Origin: CAYVUM01 sp964619055
GTDB taxonomy: Bacteria > Pseudomonadota > Alphaproteobacteria > Rhodospirillales > Defluviicoccaceae
Direction of reading: 5' to 3'
DNA: 41,672 nucleotides
Assembly: GCA_964619055.1 (NCBI GenBank)
Contig: CAZUDB010000028.1
Span: forward strand, 1 to 41,672
Shown here: positions 27,141 to 35,321 of the stretch, one piece after another
How the letters are laid out: each line of letters starts with the position of its first letter
Numbering within the stretch: the first letter of the stretch is position 1
The notes under the pieces: generated by a model
Seen by the model: the letters and a program-made list of their open reading frames with translations, nothing else
Told to the model about the DNA's origin: nothing
The model's database searches: none
Made by a program: the position numbers and the translations under genes

Positions 27141-27516
27141 CTGAATATGTCACGCCTTATTAAATAAACGAACGTGAAGAGAGAGCTTCTGCCTGAAATT
27201 CGCAACTCCCTGAGGCCAACACCACAGATCTGTTAGGTAGCTTATTATCAACTAGGGATCATTTGGTAACGACGCTGTTTTCTTAAACCCCAGTGCGCAT
27301 CAATGACATTGTGCCTTTTCAAGACCGCAATTGGCTGCGAGACCGCGGGTGTTTTAGGACGGCGCCGGCAGAGCGCTGCCATGCATCGGGCCCACGAAGG
27401 GTTCAAAAATAGCCCATAAGGGTAAACAAATCAGCGGCGGGCGATGCTGTCGATCCGCGCAAGGGGGGCTTGTTGTCGGTTTTCATGAGCGTTGTTGAGG
27501 AAAGAGAGAGCGAGCG

Positions 27517-30500
27517 ATGGCGATGAGCAATTCAACGGCAGCAATTTCGGGCGAACTCAAAACGTGGCACACGGTTACCTTGAGCTTTGACGGCGTGGAG
27601 GCCGCAGAAACGCGAGCGACATTCTTTGATACTCGTCTCGATGTCACGTTTACCCATTCGGATACCGGCACAACGCTGATCGTGCCAGGATACTTCGCCG
27701 CCGATGGCGACGCCGCGGACACGGGCGCCACGACTGGGACGGTGTGGAGGGCACACTTCAACCCATCGCTGACGGGAGAGTGGACTTACGAGGCCTCCTT
27801 TCGCACGGGCGAAAACGTGGCGGCCGACACGGATCCGAGCACCGGCACACCACTGGCCCCCATTCACGGGACCACTGGCAGCTTTACGGTCGAGCAGACA
27901 GACAAGACTGGTGAAGACTTCCGGGCGAAAGGGCAACTCGACTATGTGGGCGAGCATTATCTGGTCCACGCCGAAACCGGCAAGCATTTTATCAAAGCTG
28001 GTGCGGACAGCCCCGAGAATTTTCTCGCCTACGGAGAGTTCGATAACACCTTAAACCGCCACCAGTATTTGCCGCATGTCGCGGATTGGAATAACGGCGA
28101 TCCAGTATGGGGGGCAGATCAGGGAAAAGGTATCATTGGGGCGGTCAATTATCTGGCCGGCAAAGGCGTTAACTCGATCTACTTCTTGACCAACAACGTC
28201 GCCGGCGACGGCCGTGATGCTTGGCCTTGGGTCGACCCCAACCTGGGAAATATTCCGAAAGATGCCAGCGACATCGACGCCGACCGGGTATCGGCGTTTG
28301 ATGTCTCCAAGCTTGCCCAGTGGGAGATCGTGTTCTCACACATGGACGCCAAAGGTGTGGCCATGCACGTGGTCACTCAGGAAACGGAGAACGACCAGCT
28401 TCTGAACGACGGCGCGCTCGGCGTCGAACGCGCGGTTTACTATCGGGAGCTAATCGCACGTTTTGGCCATCACAACGGAGTCACGTGGAACCTGGGCGAG
28501 GAAAACACCAATTCGACCGCCGAGCGGAAAGCGTTTTCGGACTTCTTCAAGGCCGTCGATCCCTACGATCATCCTGTTGTCGTGCATACGCGGCCCGGCG
28601 GCCAGGACGTCATTTACAAGCCGATGCTCGGTCACGACACGTTTGACGGCGTGTCGCTCCAGCAAACCGGCCCGCGGTCCGATGTTGCCAAATGGATCGC
28701 CGAGTCGGAGGCAGCCGGCAGACCTTGGATCGTCAACTGGGACGAAACAGGACCAGCCAACCGCGGTATGGACCCCGACAGCGGCGGCCCCTTCAATCAG
28801 GAGGCCAATCACGCGGAACTGCGCGCCGAGATGTGGGGCGTGCTGACCGTGGGTGGGGCGGGCGTTGAATGGTATTTTGGCTATAACAGTCCGCACAATG
28901 ACTTGACCCTGGAGGATTTCCGATCGCGCGACAGCGTTTGGACCTGGACATCGGCGGCTTCAGAGTTTTTTGAGACCTATCTGCCCGTCACCGAGATGGC
29001 GATGGCCGATGGCGCCACGCCGACCCCAGGTGACTTCGTTTTTGCCAAACCCGGCGACGTGTACGCGATCTATCTGCCCGACGGCGGCTCGGCGAGCTTG
29101 GACCTAACGGGCTTCAGCGGCGACTTCCAAGTGGACTGGTTTGACCCGCGTTCGGGCGGCGACCTCCAGACTGGCTCGGTGCGTCAGGTCTCAGGCGGCA
29201 GTGTTGTTAACCTTGGCACCGCCCCCGATGCACCTAATCAGGATTGGACGATCCTGGTCCGAAGTGCCAATGCCCTGGCGGAAACGGTGACTGTCGATGG
29301 CCTTGAAGATGCGGTGCTTTCGCCTGGCGCCGCGCCCTTCGAGCAAGCGTTCAGCACAATCGCCGGATCGAGCCCCTTATTGTCTGTGGAGATCCTCAGC
29401 CTGCCAAGCCATGGCGTGCTTGCGCTGGATGGCGTCCGTGTCGACCGCGGAGACGTCATCGCAACGGCCGATCTTGACGCCCTGACGTATACGCCGGCTG
29501 ACAATTACTTTGGAAGCGACACGATCGATTGGCTGGGCCGAGATGCCGGTGGCGCCGCCGACCGTCAGGGTCGCTTGCTCCTGGACATCGACGGCGTCAA
29601 TGATGCGCCACTGGCATCGGGCGACACGGACATCGCGGCCACGGTTGCTGTTGCGACGGACGTGACCGATCTGGTGCTCGCCAACGACACGGATGTGGAC
29701 GGTGATACGCTTGTTGTTGCCACTGTCGGTGACGCCGTCGGCGGCACCGTCGAGCTGGTGAGCGGGCGCATCCTGTTCACCGCGGACAGCGCCGAGGCCG
29801 CGCAGGCGAGCTTCCGCTATGGCGTATCCGACGGGAAAGGCGGCCTATCGGAGTTGGTCACTGTCAATCTGACCGTGACCGATACCCCGGTCCTTCCCGA
29901 ACTGTTGCAGGTCTCCCTTATCGACTCGACGACGGACCTGCCTCTATTTGCGCTGACGCAAGATGCTGTTATTCCCGGCTCAGGCCTGCCCGCGAGCGTG
30001 ACCACTTTGGCGGCCGTGCTCAACCCGGAGCATCCAGATGCCGATGCCATCGGCAGCGTCGAGATGGAGCTTGTCGGCGTCGCGACCAAGGTGGAGAGCG
30101 TGGCGCCCTACGCCCTATTCGGGGATAAGAACGGTAACTTCCAGGGCGGAACCACGTTCGCCGACGGCACCTACACTCTGATCCTCACCGCCTATGAAGG
30201 AGAGCGTGGCAGCGGCGTGGTGCTGGACACCACCACCCTGACCTTCACCGTCGGCGATGGAACGCAATCGAACGCCAATCGTGAGCCGACGGCGACGCCG
30301 GACAACGCCATCACCCAAGAAGATACCCCCGTCGTTATCGCCGTTCTGGCCAACGACACCGATCCGGACGGCGACCCGCTTACGCCCGCCGTCACGGTCC
30401 AGCCAACGGCCGGCACCGTCGAGATCATCGGCACCCAGATCCGCTACACGCCAGCGCCCGACATCAACGGCACCGACACCTTCCAATACCGGGTCAGCGA

Positions 30501-32589
30501 CCCGGACGGCGCGGTCAGCGACGCTGTCACGGTCTCCGTCGCGGTCCAGGCCGTCAATGACGCCCCCGTCGCCGCGGCCGATGCAGGACTGACGGCAACG
30601 CGCGATATCACCACGGACCTGACTGACTTGGTCCTCGCCAATGACACGGATGTGGACGGTGATGCCCTTGTCGTGGCCAGTGTCGGCGACGCCGTCGGCG
30701 GCACCGTCGAGCTGGTGAGTGGGCGCATCCTGTTCACCGCGGACAGCGCCGAAGCCGCGCAGGCGAGCTTCCGCTATGCCGTTTCCGATGGACAAGGTGG
30801 CCTGTCCGACCCGGTTGTCGTCGACCTGGACGTCACCGATCCGACGCAAAGCTCGGGCCTGCTGGTCGTTTCACTGGTCGACACGATAACCGACCAGGAC
30901 CTGTTCGCGCTCGTGCCGGACCTCACCATCGCCGCCACGGACCTGCCGGCGGGCCTGACGAGCATCGTCGCCGTCGCCAACCCGGAGCATCCCGACGCCG
31001 ATGCCATCGGCAGCGTCAAGCTGGAGGTAACAGGCCTTCCAACGACGGTCGAGAACCTGGCCCCCTATGCGTTGTTCGGAGACAGAGGCGGAAACTACCA
31101 GGGCGGAACCACGTTCGCCGACGGCACCTACACCGCCGTGGTCACCGCCTACACCGGACCCAACGCCACGCTCGACATTCTGGACACCACCACCCTGACC
31201 TTCACCGTCGGCGATGGAACGCAATCGAACGCCAATCGTGAGCCGACGGCGACGCCGGACAACGCCATCACCCAAGAAGATACCCCCGTCGTTATCGCCG
31301 TTCTGGCCAACGACACCGATCCGGACGGCGACCCGCTTACGCCCGCCGTCACGGTCCAGCCAACGGCCGGCACCGTCGAGATCATCGGCACCCAGATCCG
31401 CTACACGCCAGCGCCCGACATCAACGGCACCGACACCTTCCAATACCGGGTCAGCGACCCGGACGGCGCGGTCAGCGACGCTGTCACGGTCTCCGTCGCG
31501 GTCCAGGCCGTCAATGACGCCCCCGTCGCCGCGGCCGATGCAGGACTGACGGCAACGCGCGATATCACCACGGACCTGACTGACTTGGTCCTCGCCAATG
31601 ACACGGATGTGGACGGTGATGCCCTTGTCGTGGCCAGTGTCGGCGACGCCGTCGGCGGCACCGTCGAGCTGGTGAGTGGGCGCATCCTGTTCACCGCGGA
31701 CAGCGCCGAAGCCGCGCAGGCGAGCTTCCGCTATGCCGTTTCCGATGGACAAGGTGGCCTGTCCGACCCGGTTGTCGTCGACCTGGACGTCACCGATCCG
31801 ACGCAAAGCTCGGGCCTGCTGGTCGTTTCACTGGTCGACACGATAACCGACCAGGACCTGTTCGCGCTCGTGCCGGACCTCACCATCGCCGCCACGGACC
31901 TGCCGGCGGGCCTGACGAGCATCGTCGCCGTCGCCAACCCGGAGCATCCCGACGCCGATGCCATCGGCAGCGTCAAGCTGGAGGTAACAGGCCTTCCAAC
32001 GACGGTCGAGAACCTGGCCCCCTATGCGTTGTTCGGAGACAGAGGCGGAAACTACCAGGGCGGAACCACGTTCGCCGACGGCACCTACACCGCCGTGGTC
32101 ACCGCCTACACCGGACCCAACGCCACGCTCGACATTCTGGACACCACCACCCTGACCTTCACCGTCGGCGATGGAACGCAATCAGAAACCGAGGCTTCGC
32201 CATCGGCCTATCTGGACTTTTTCCTGGTGGACACCGCGAACGACACAACGCTGGCCCAGGTCATCTCCGATGAGGCACTCGATGCCGCTCTGCTCGACGA
32301 CCGACCGACCGCGTTGTACGCGGTGCCAAGGGCGGGCGCCGATCCGATTGGCAGCGTGCGCATCACCTATGATGGCGTGAGCAAGGTCGAGTCTCTCTCG
32401 CCCTTCGCCCAATTCGGTAATGCCGGCGACAACTTCTTCGGTGATGCCGATTTCAGTCCTGGCACGCATTCGGTCTTATTCGAAGTGTTCAGCGGAGCGT
32501 CCGCGACGGGCTCGCTGCTCGAAGCCTATGATCTGGAGCTGGAGTTCTCGACGGCAACGGCTGCTGACAGCACACCTCTCCTCGTTTAA
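27517..32589 (+). CDS. Large glycoside-hydrolase-like protein with Ig/cadherin-like modules
   Basis: A 1690-residue multidomain protein. Residues 10-125 resemble DUF5060, the N-terminal domain found on GH-A-type hydrolases. Residues 135-500 resemble DUF4038/GH140-type TIM barrels: KHFIKAGADSPENFLAYGEFD (157-177), WNLGEEN (324-330) with candidate acid/base Glu328/Glu329, and VNWDE (406-410) with candidate nucleophile Glu410. A beta-rich domain follows to about 580. After that come alternating cadherin/Ig-like modules (LANDTDVDGD type, Asp-rich calcium-binding-like) and four copies of a roughly 100-residue module ending TFVGDG-like, the last diverged. The middle copies lie in a perfect 957-bp duplication. 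No signal peptide was seen; an ATG six bases in (27523) is an alternative start. It is probably an exported polysaccharide-active protein, but the export route is unknown. Confidence 0.85.
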   Translation: MAMSNSTAAISGELKTWHTVTLSFDGVEAAETRATFFDTRLDVTFTHSDTGTTLIVPGYFAADGDAADTGATTGTVWRAHFNPSLTGEWTYEASFRTGENVAADTDPSTGTPLAPIHGTTGSFTVEQTDKTGEDFRAKGQLDYVGEHYLVHAETGKHFIKAGADSPENFLAYGEFDNTLNRHQYLPHVADWNNGDPVWGADQGKGIIGAVNYLAGKGVNSIYFLTNNVAGDGRDAWPWVDPNLGNIPKDASDIDADRVSAFDVSKLAQWEIVFSHMDAKGVAMHVVTQETENDQLLNDGALGVERAVYYRELIARFGHHNGVTWNLGEENTNSTAERKAFSDFFKAVDPYDHPVVVHTRPGGQDVIYKPMLGHDTFDGVSLQQTGPRSDVAKWIAESEAAGRPWIVNWDETGPANRGMDPDSGGPFNQEANHAELRAEMWGVLTVGGAGVEWYFGYNSPHNDLTLEDFRSRDSVWTWTSAASEFFETYLPVTEMAMADGATPTPGDFVFAKPGDVYAIYLPDGGSASLDLTGFSGDFQVDWFDPRSGGDLQTGSVRQVSGGSVVNLGTAPDAPNQDWTILVRSANALAETVTVDGLEDAVLSPGAAPFEQAFSTIAGSSPLLSVEILSLPSHGVLALDGVRVDRGDVIATADLDALTYTPADNYFGSDTIDWLGRDAGGAADRQGRLLLDIDGVNDAPLASGDTDIAATVAVATDVTDLVLANDTDVDGDTLVVATVGDAVGGTVELVSGRILFTADSAEAAQASFRYGVSDGKGGLSELVTVNLTVTDTPVLPELLQVSLIDSTTDLPLFALTQDAVIPGSGLPASVTTLAAVLNPEHPDADAIGSVEMELVGVATKVESVAPYALFGDKNGNFQGGTTFADGTYTLILTAYEGERGSGVVLDTTTLTFTVGDGTQSNANREPTATPDNAITQEDTPVVIAVLANDTDPDGDPLTPAVTVQPTAGTVEIIGTQIRYTPAPDINGTDTFQYRVSDPDGAVSDAVTVSVAVQAVNDAPVAAADAGLTATRDITTDLTDLVLANDTDVDGDALVVASVGDAVGGTVELVSGRILFTADSAEAAQASFRYAVSDGQGGLSDPVVVDLDVTDPTQSSGLLVVSLVDTITDQDLFALVPDLTIAATDLPAGLTSIVAVANPEHPDADAIGSVKLEVTGLPTTVENLAPYALFGDRGGNYQGGTTFADGTYTAVVTAYTGPNATLDILDTTTLTFTVGDGTQSNANREPTATPDNAITQEDTPVVIAVLANDTDPDGDPLTPAVTVQPTAGTVEIIGTQIRYTPAPDINGTDTFQYRVSDPDGAVSDAVTVSVAVQAVNDAPVAAADAGLTATRDITTDLTDLVLANDTDVDGDALVVASVGDAVGGTVELVSGRILFTADSAEAAQASFRYAVSDGQGGLSDPVVVDLDVTDPTQSSGLLVVSLVDTITDQDLFALVPDLTIAATDLPAGLTSIVAVANPEHPDADAIGSVKLEVTGLPTTVENLAPYALFGDRGGNYQGGTTFADGTYTAVVTAYTGPNATLDILDTTTLTFTVGDGTQSETEASPSAYLDFFLVDTANDTTLAQVISDEALDAALLDDRPTALYAVPRAGADPIGSVRITYDGVSKVESLSPFAQFGNAGDNFFGDADFSPGTHSVLFEVFSGASATGSLLEAYDLELEFSTATAADSTPLLV
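30223..32183 (+). repeat. 957-bp tandem duplication inside the large protein gene
   Basis: The stretch 30223-31226 repeats at 31180-32183 with a shift of 957 bp (319 codons). No mismatch was found by eye over the roughly 1,000 bp. Identity ends at the third boundary, near 32184, where the sequence changes to the diverged last module. Each unit holds one Ig-like module, one cadherin-like module and one TFVGDG-ended module. The identity at synonymous positions points to recent duplication or gene conversion. Confidence 0.93.
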
Positions 32590-32605
32590 CGGGCCGCCGC
32601 AAAGG

Positions 32606-32637
32606 GCCAACCGGAGGCGATGCGCCCGGCGGTTGGC
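32606..32637 (+). terminator. Hairpin after the large protein gene
   Basis: GCCAACCG (32606-32613) pairs with CGGTTGGC (32630-32637), just after the stop of the 1690-residue gene. There is no strong U-run after it, so it may be a weak terminator or an mRNA-stabilising stem. Confidence 0.35.
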
Positions 32638-32668
32638 TCGCTCGTCATGACCGGCCTCGAGCGGAGAA

Positions 32669-32698
32669 GGCAAGGGCGGGTCGATGGCCCCCCTTGCC
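32669..32698 (+). terminator. GC-rich hairpin before the ABM gene
   Basis: GGCAAGGG (32669-32676) pairs with CCCTTGCC (32691-32698) with a 14-base loop. It lies between the large gene and the ABM gene. No U-run follows, so termination is uncertain. Confidence 0.35.
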
Positions 32699-32729
32699 GA
32701 TTGCAAGACTGCGTCCCTAAGTTTCCGTC

Positions 32730-33377
32730 ATGGATACGTCCAGCATCTCCGCGACCATCACGCACCGCATCCGGCCCGAGGATGAAGCCGTCTACGAAGC
32801 GATTTCCAAGGAATTCTCAGACCGGGTGCGAAGCTTCCCAGGCTTTTTGCGACGCGAGGTCATCAAGCTGCACAGCGGGAAGTACCTCGAGTACATCTTC
32901 GTGCTGCATTTCGATAGCGAGGAGCACCTTCGGCATTGGGAGCGCTCCGAAGAACGCCAAGATGTCTACAACCGAGTATGCCACCTGTTGGTGTATCACA
33001 CCCCGCTGCAACCGGTCACAGGGCTGGAGACGTGGTTCACGATTCCCTCAACGGGTCCGATCGTGCCGCCACCGCGACGAAAGATGGCGGTGATCACGTG
33101 GCTTGCCATTTTCCCCCTGATCACCGGCATGACGTGGCTCGCCGGTCCCTACCTTCGCGAACTGCCGCTCACACTCCAAACCTTCGTTACCACTGTCGCG
33201 CTGGTGCCGCTGATGACGTGGGTGGTCATGCCCCGCATGACCCGCCTGTTTCACCGCTGGTTGTTCCCAGAGAGCGATACCAAAACAGCCATCAACGCCG
33301 AGGACCGCGACAAGGAGGATGCGGCGGTCCAGTCAACGGACCAGCAATCCTCGGTGATCGTCAATAAAAATTCATGA
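32730..33377 (+). CDS. Membrane-anchored antibiotic-biosynthesis-monooxygenase (ABM) domain protein
   Basis: A 215-residue protein. Residues 8-105 look like an ABM fold (ITHRIRPEDEAVYEAISKEF, then FPGFLRREVI and EYIFVLHFDSEEHLRHW), a dimeric alpha/beta barrel ferredoxin-like domain. Two hydrophobic helices (about 119-140 and 148-168) follow, then a charged tail. Such COG3224-type proteins are widespread, of poorly known function; the ABM name does not imply antibiotic synthesis. It starts 140 bp after the large gene. No functional link to neighbours is evident. Confidence 0.85.
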   Translation: MDTSSISATITHRIRPEDEAVYEAISKEFSDRVRSFPGFLRREVIKLHSGKYLEYIFVLHFDSEEHLRHWERSEERQDVYNRVCHLLVYHTPLQPVTGLETWFTIPSTGPIVPPPRRKMAVITWLAIFPLITGMTWLAGPYLRELPLTLQTFVTTVALVPLMTWVVMPRMTRLFHRWLFPESDTKTAINAEDRDKEDAAVQSTDQQSSVIVNKNS

Positions 33378-33471
33378 ACTGATCATGCTGGAGATACAGA
33401 GACAACCGTAAGTTCCCATCTCTCCGCTACCTGCGCAGATCTGTGTAACAAAGATGACATATGAGGATGGG

Positions 33472-34890
33472 ATGACACAGGGACTTACGAAGAGCCTCCT
33501 GCTCGCAACTACTACATTGTCCGTGCTGACCGCCGTTGACGCCCGCGCGTCCGACACACTCTCTGGCTTCGCGCTTCTGCCGGCCGACACCTTTGCCGAA
33601 GGCAACACCTCGGGCCAACAGTTGTCGCTGCCCCGCAACCGGCCGGTTCCGTTCCCGGGGCCGAACGGTCAGCCGGTTCAGGGTTTTAGCGGCGTGCAGT
33701 TCGCGCCCGGCTCGCGGGATGCGAAGGGGCCGTTCTGGTTCCTATCCGACAACGGCTACGGCGGCGCCACCAACAGTGACGATTACCTCCTCCGCCTTTA
33801 TCAAGTGGACCCGAACTTCAACGGCTTTGAAGGCGGCAATGGCAGCGTCGAAGTCCAAGGCTTTATCCAGCTATCCGACCCCAACAACCTCATCCCCTGG
33901 GATATCGTCGCAGATCAGCAGTTTTACGGCGGCACGAACATCCCGGTCGATCCGGCCATCAAGAACAACCGGCTGTTGACAGGCGGCGACTTCGACATCG
34001 AGTCCTTCGTTGTCGACAAGAACCAGAACATTTGGGTCGGTGATGAGTTCGGTCCGTTCATTCTCAAGTTCGATTCCAACGGTGTGCTGCAACAAGCGCC
34101 GATCAACACCCCGAATATTGACGCCAACGGCAATCTCATCACCCCGAGCAACCCTGAAGCCCCCGGCGATGTCGTCCGCTCCGTCAACCACCCCACTGAC
34201 CCGACGATGCGAAACGACCCCGGCGCGCTGCGGGGATCGCGCGGTTATGAGGGCATGGCCTTCAGCCCCGATGGGCAAACGCTCTATCCCATGCTGGAAG
34301 GCAACGTGGACGACGACCCCGTCGGCTTCCTCCGCGTCTACCAGATCGATACGGCGAGCGGCGATTTCACGGACTTCATCGGCTTCTATGTGCTCGAACC
34401 CGAAGGCGGCGCCATTGGCGACTTCACGCCGATTAACGAAAATGAGTTTCTGGTTCTTGAGCGCGACGGCAGCCAGAACGATCCGGACGGCTTCAAGAAG
34501 GTGTTCAAGATCGACATCACGAACCTGGTCGATGGCCAGTTCGTGAAAGAGGAGGTCGTGGACCTCCTGAACATTAAGGACCCCGACGATCTGGACGGTG
34601 ACGGCGAGGACACGTTCGTGTTCACTTTCGTCACCATCGAGGATCTTCTCGTACTCGACGAGAACACGATCCTGGTCGCCAACGACAACAACTATCCGAA
34701 CTCGATCGGTCGCGACTATCCCGACACCCCGGACGGTTTCCCCGGAATTGACAACAACGAGATCATCGTAATCACGTTGGACGAAACCTTGAACCTGGAC
34801 CCGCGCCTCGGTGCCATCCCGGCGCCGACCAGCGCTGTTATCCTCGCGTTCGGACTGCTCGCCGCCGCGGGTCTGCGCCGCCGCGCTTAA
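33472..34890 (+). CDS. Secreted esterase/phytase-like protein with PEP-CTERM-type sorting signal
   Basis: A 472-residue exported protein from the chosen ATG at 33472, which has a GAGG five bases upstream; an in-frame ATG at 33454 lacks one. The signal peptide ends near DARA (23-26). The body resembles the 'esterase-like activity of phytase' beta-propeller family: GPFWFLSDNGYGG, DFDIESFVVDKNQNIWVGDEFGPF, RGYEGMAFSPDGQTLYPMLEG and FLVLERDG. The last 24 residues are a tripartite sorting signal: IPAP (a variant of the PEP motif), a hydrophobic helix and a terminal RRR cluster. Proteins like this are processed by exosortases and linked with exopolysaccharide loci. No exosortase gene is in the window, so one is expected elsewhere in the genome. 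Confidence 0.88.
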   Translation: MTQGLTKSLLLATTTLSVLTAVDARASDTLSGFALLPADTFAEGNTSGQQLSLPRNRPVPFPGPNGQPVQGFSGVQFAPGSRDAKGPFWFLSDNGYGGATNSDDYLLRLYQVDPNFNGFEGGNGSVEVQGFIQLSDPNNLIPWDIVADQQFYGGTNIPVDPAIKNNRLLTGGDFDIESFVVDKNQNIWVGDEFGPFILKFDSNGVLQQAPINTPNIDANGNLITPSNPEAPGDVVRSVNHPTDPTMRNDPGALRGSRGYEGMAFSPDGQTLYPMLEGNVDDDPVGFLRVYQIDTASGDFTDFIGFYVLEPEGGAIGDFTPINENEFLVLERDGSQNDPDGFKKVFKIDITNLVDGQFVKEEVVDLLNIKDPDDLDGDGEDTFVFTFVTIEDLLVLDENTILVANDNNYPNSIGRDYPDTPDGFPGIDNNEIIVITLDETLNLDPRLGAIPAPTSAVILAFGLLAAAGLRRRA

Positions 34891-34916
34891 GCGCGATCAA
34901 CTCGCTAACACCCATT

Positions 34917-34955
34917 CAGGGGGTCGGGCCTGCCCTGGCCCCCTGTTGCTTTGTT
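34917..34955 (+). terminator. Rho-independent terminator of the PEP-CTERM gene
   Basis: CAGGGGGTC (34917-34925) pairs with GGCCCCCTG (34937-34945) with one G-T pair, and a T-rich tail TTGCTTTGTT (34946-34955) follows. It separates the plus-strand gene from the convergent hypA. Confidence 0.75.
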
Positions 34956-34961
34956 CAAACT

Positions 34962-35303
34962 CTATTCAACATCCAACGATGTTACTTCGAGGTCATCGCC
35001 GGACAGAACTTTCAACCCATAACCTTGGCAGCGCGGACATGGGTCGAAGCGCTCCGCGATGGTGACCGTCTCCTCACAAGTGGCACACCAAGCTTGGCCT
35101 GGGACCCGCTCGATCTCCAGATCCGCGCCGTCAGCGCAGGTACCGCGCCGAACGACCTGAAAGCAAAACGCCATGGACTCCGCTGAGACACAAGATAGAG
35201 CGCCGATCTTTAAATAGACCCGACGGACGGAGCGATAGCCCTTAGCCGCCGTCTCGCGCTCGACGATGCGGACCAAACTCTCGCACAACGCCATCTCATG
35301 CAC
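34962..35303 (-). CDS. hypA: HypA nickel-metallochaperone for hydrogenase maturation
   Basis: A 113-residue HypA. It starts MHEMALCESL, with His2 and Glu3 as predicted nickel ligands. The zinc motif is Cys73, Cys76, Cys89 and Cys92 (CATC and CPRC). HypA helps insert nickel into [NiFe] hydrogenase large subunits with HypB. The start is 18 bp after the stop of the GlgB-like gene, so the two are likely co-transcribed. It is the only hyp gene here apart from hypF at 15863-18325, and no hydrogenase subunit gene is visible. Confidence 0.95.
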   Translation of the reverse strand: MHEMALCESLVRIVERETAAKGYRSVRRVYLKIGALSCVSAESMAFCFQVVRRGTCADGADLEIERVPGQAWCATCEETVTIAERFDPCPRCQGYGLKVLSGDDLEVTSLDVE

Positions 35304-35321
35304 GGGCGAACACGACCGGCG

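Larger units (their letters stand above)
26848..27516. other. 669-bp divergent intergenic region
   Basis: This region separates pstS (minus) from the 1690-residue protein (plus). It holds the Pho-box-like array near pstS and an inverted repeat at 27120-27140. A short minus-strand frame at 26962-27153 has no recognisable content. No convincing sigma-70 promoter for the plus-strand gene could be assigned by eye. Confidence 0.6.

Noticed and set aside
26962..27153. Short minus-strand frame upstream of pstS
   Set aside because: It overlaps the Pho-box-like array, has no family features and no clear ribosome binding site.
30871..31806. Minus-strand open frame of 311 codons in the repeat region
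   Set aside because: It mirrors the repeated modules of the plus-strand gene and is itself explained by the duplication.
30223..32183. Repeat considered as a CRISPR array or mobile element
   Set aside because: The unit is 957 bp, in frame within one gene, with no spacers, terminal inverted repeats or transposase.
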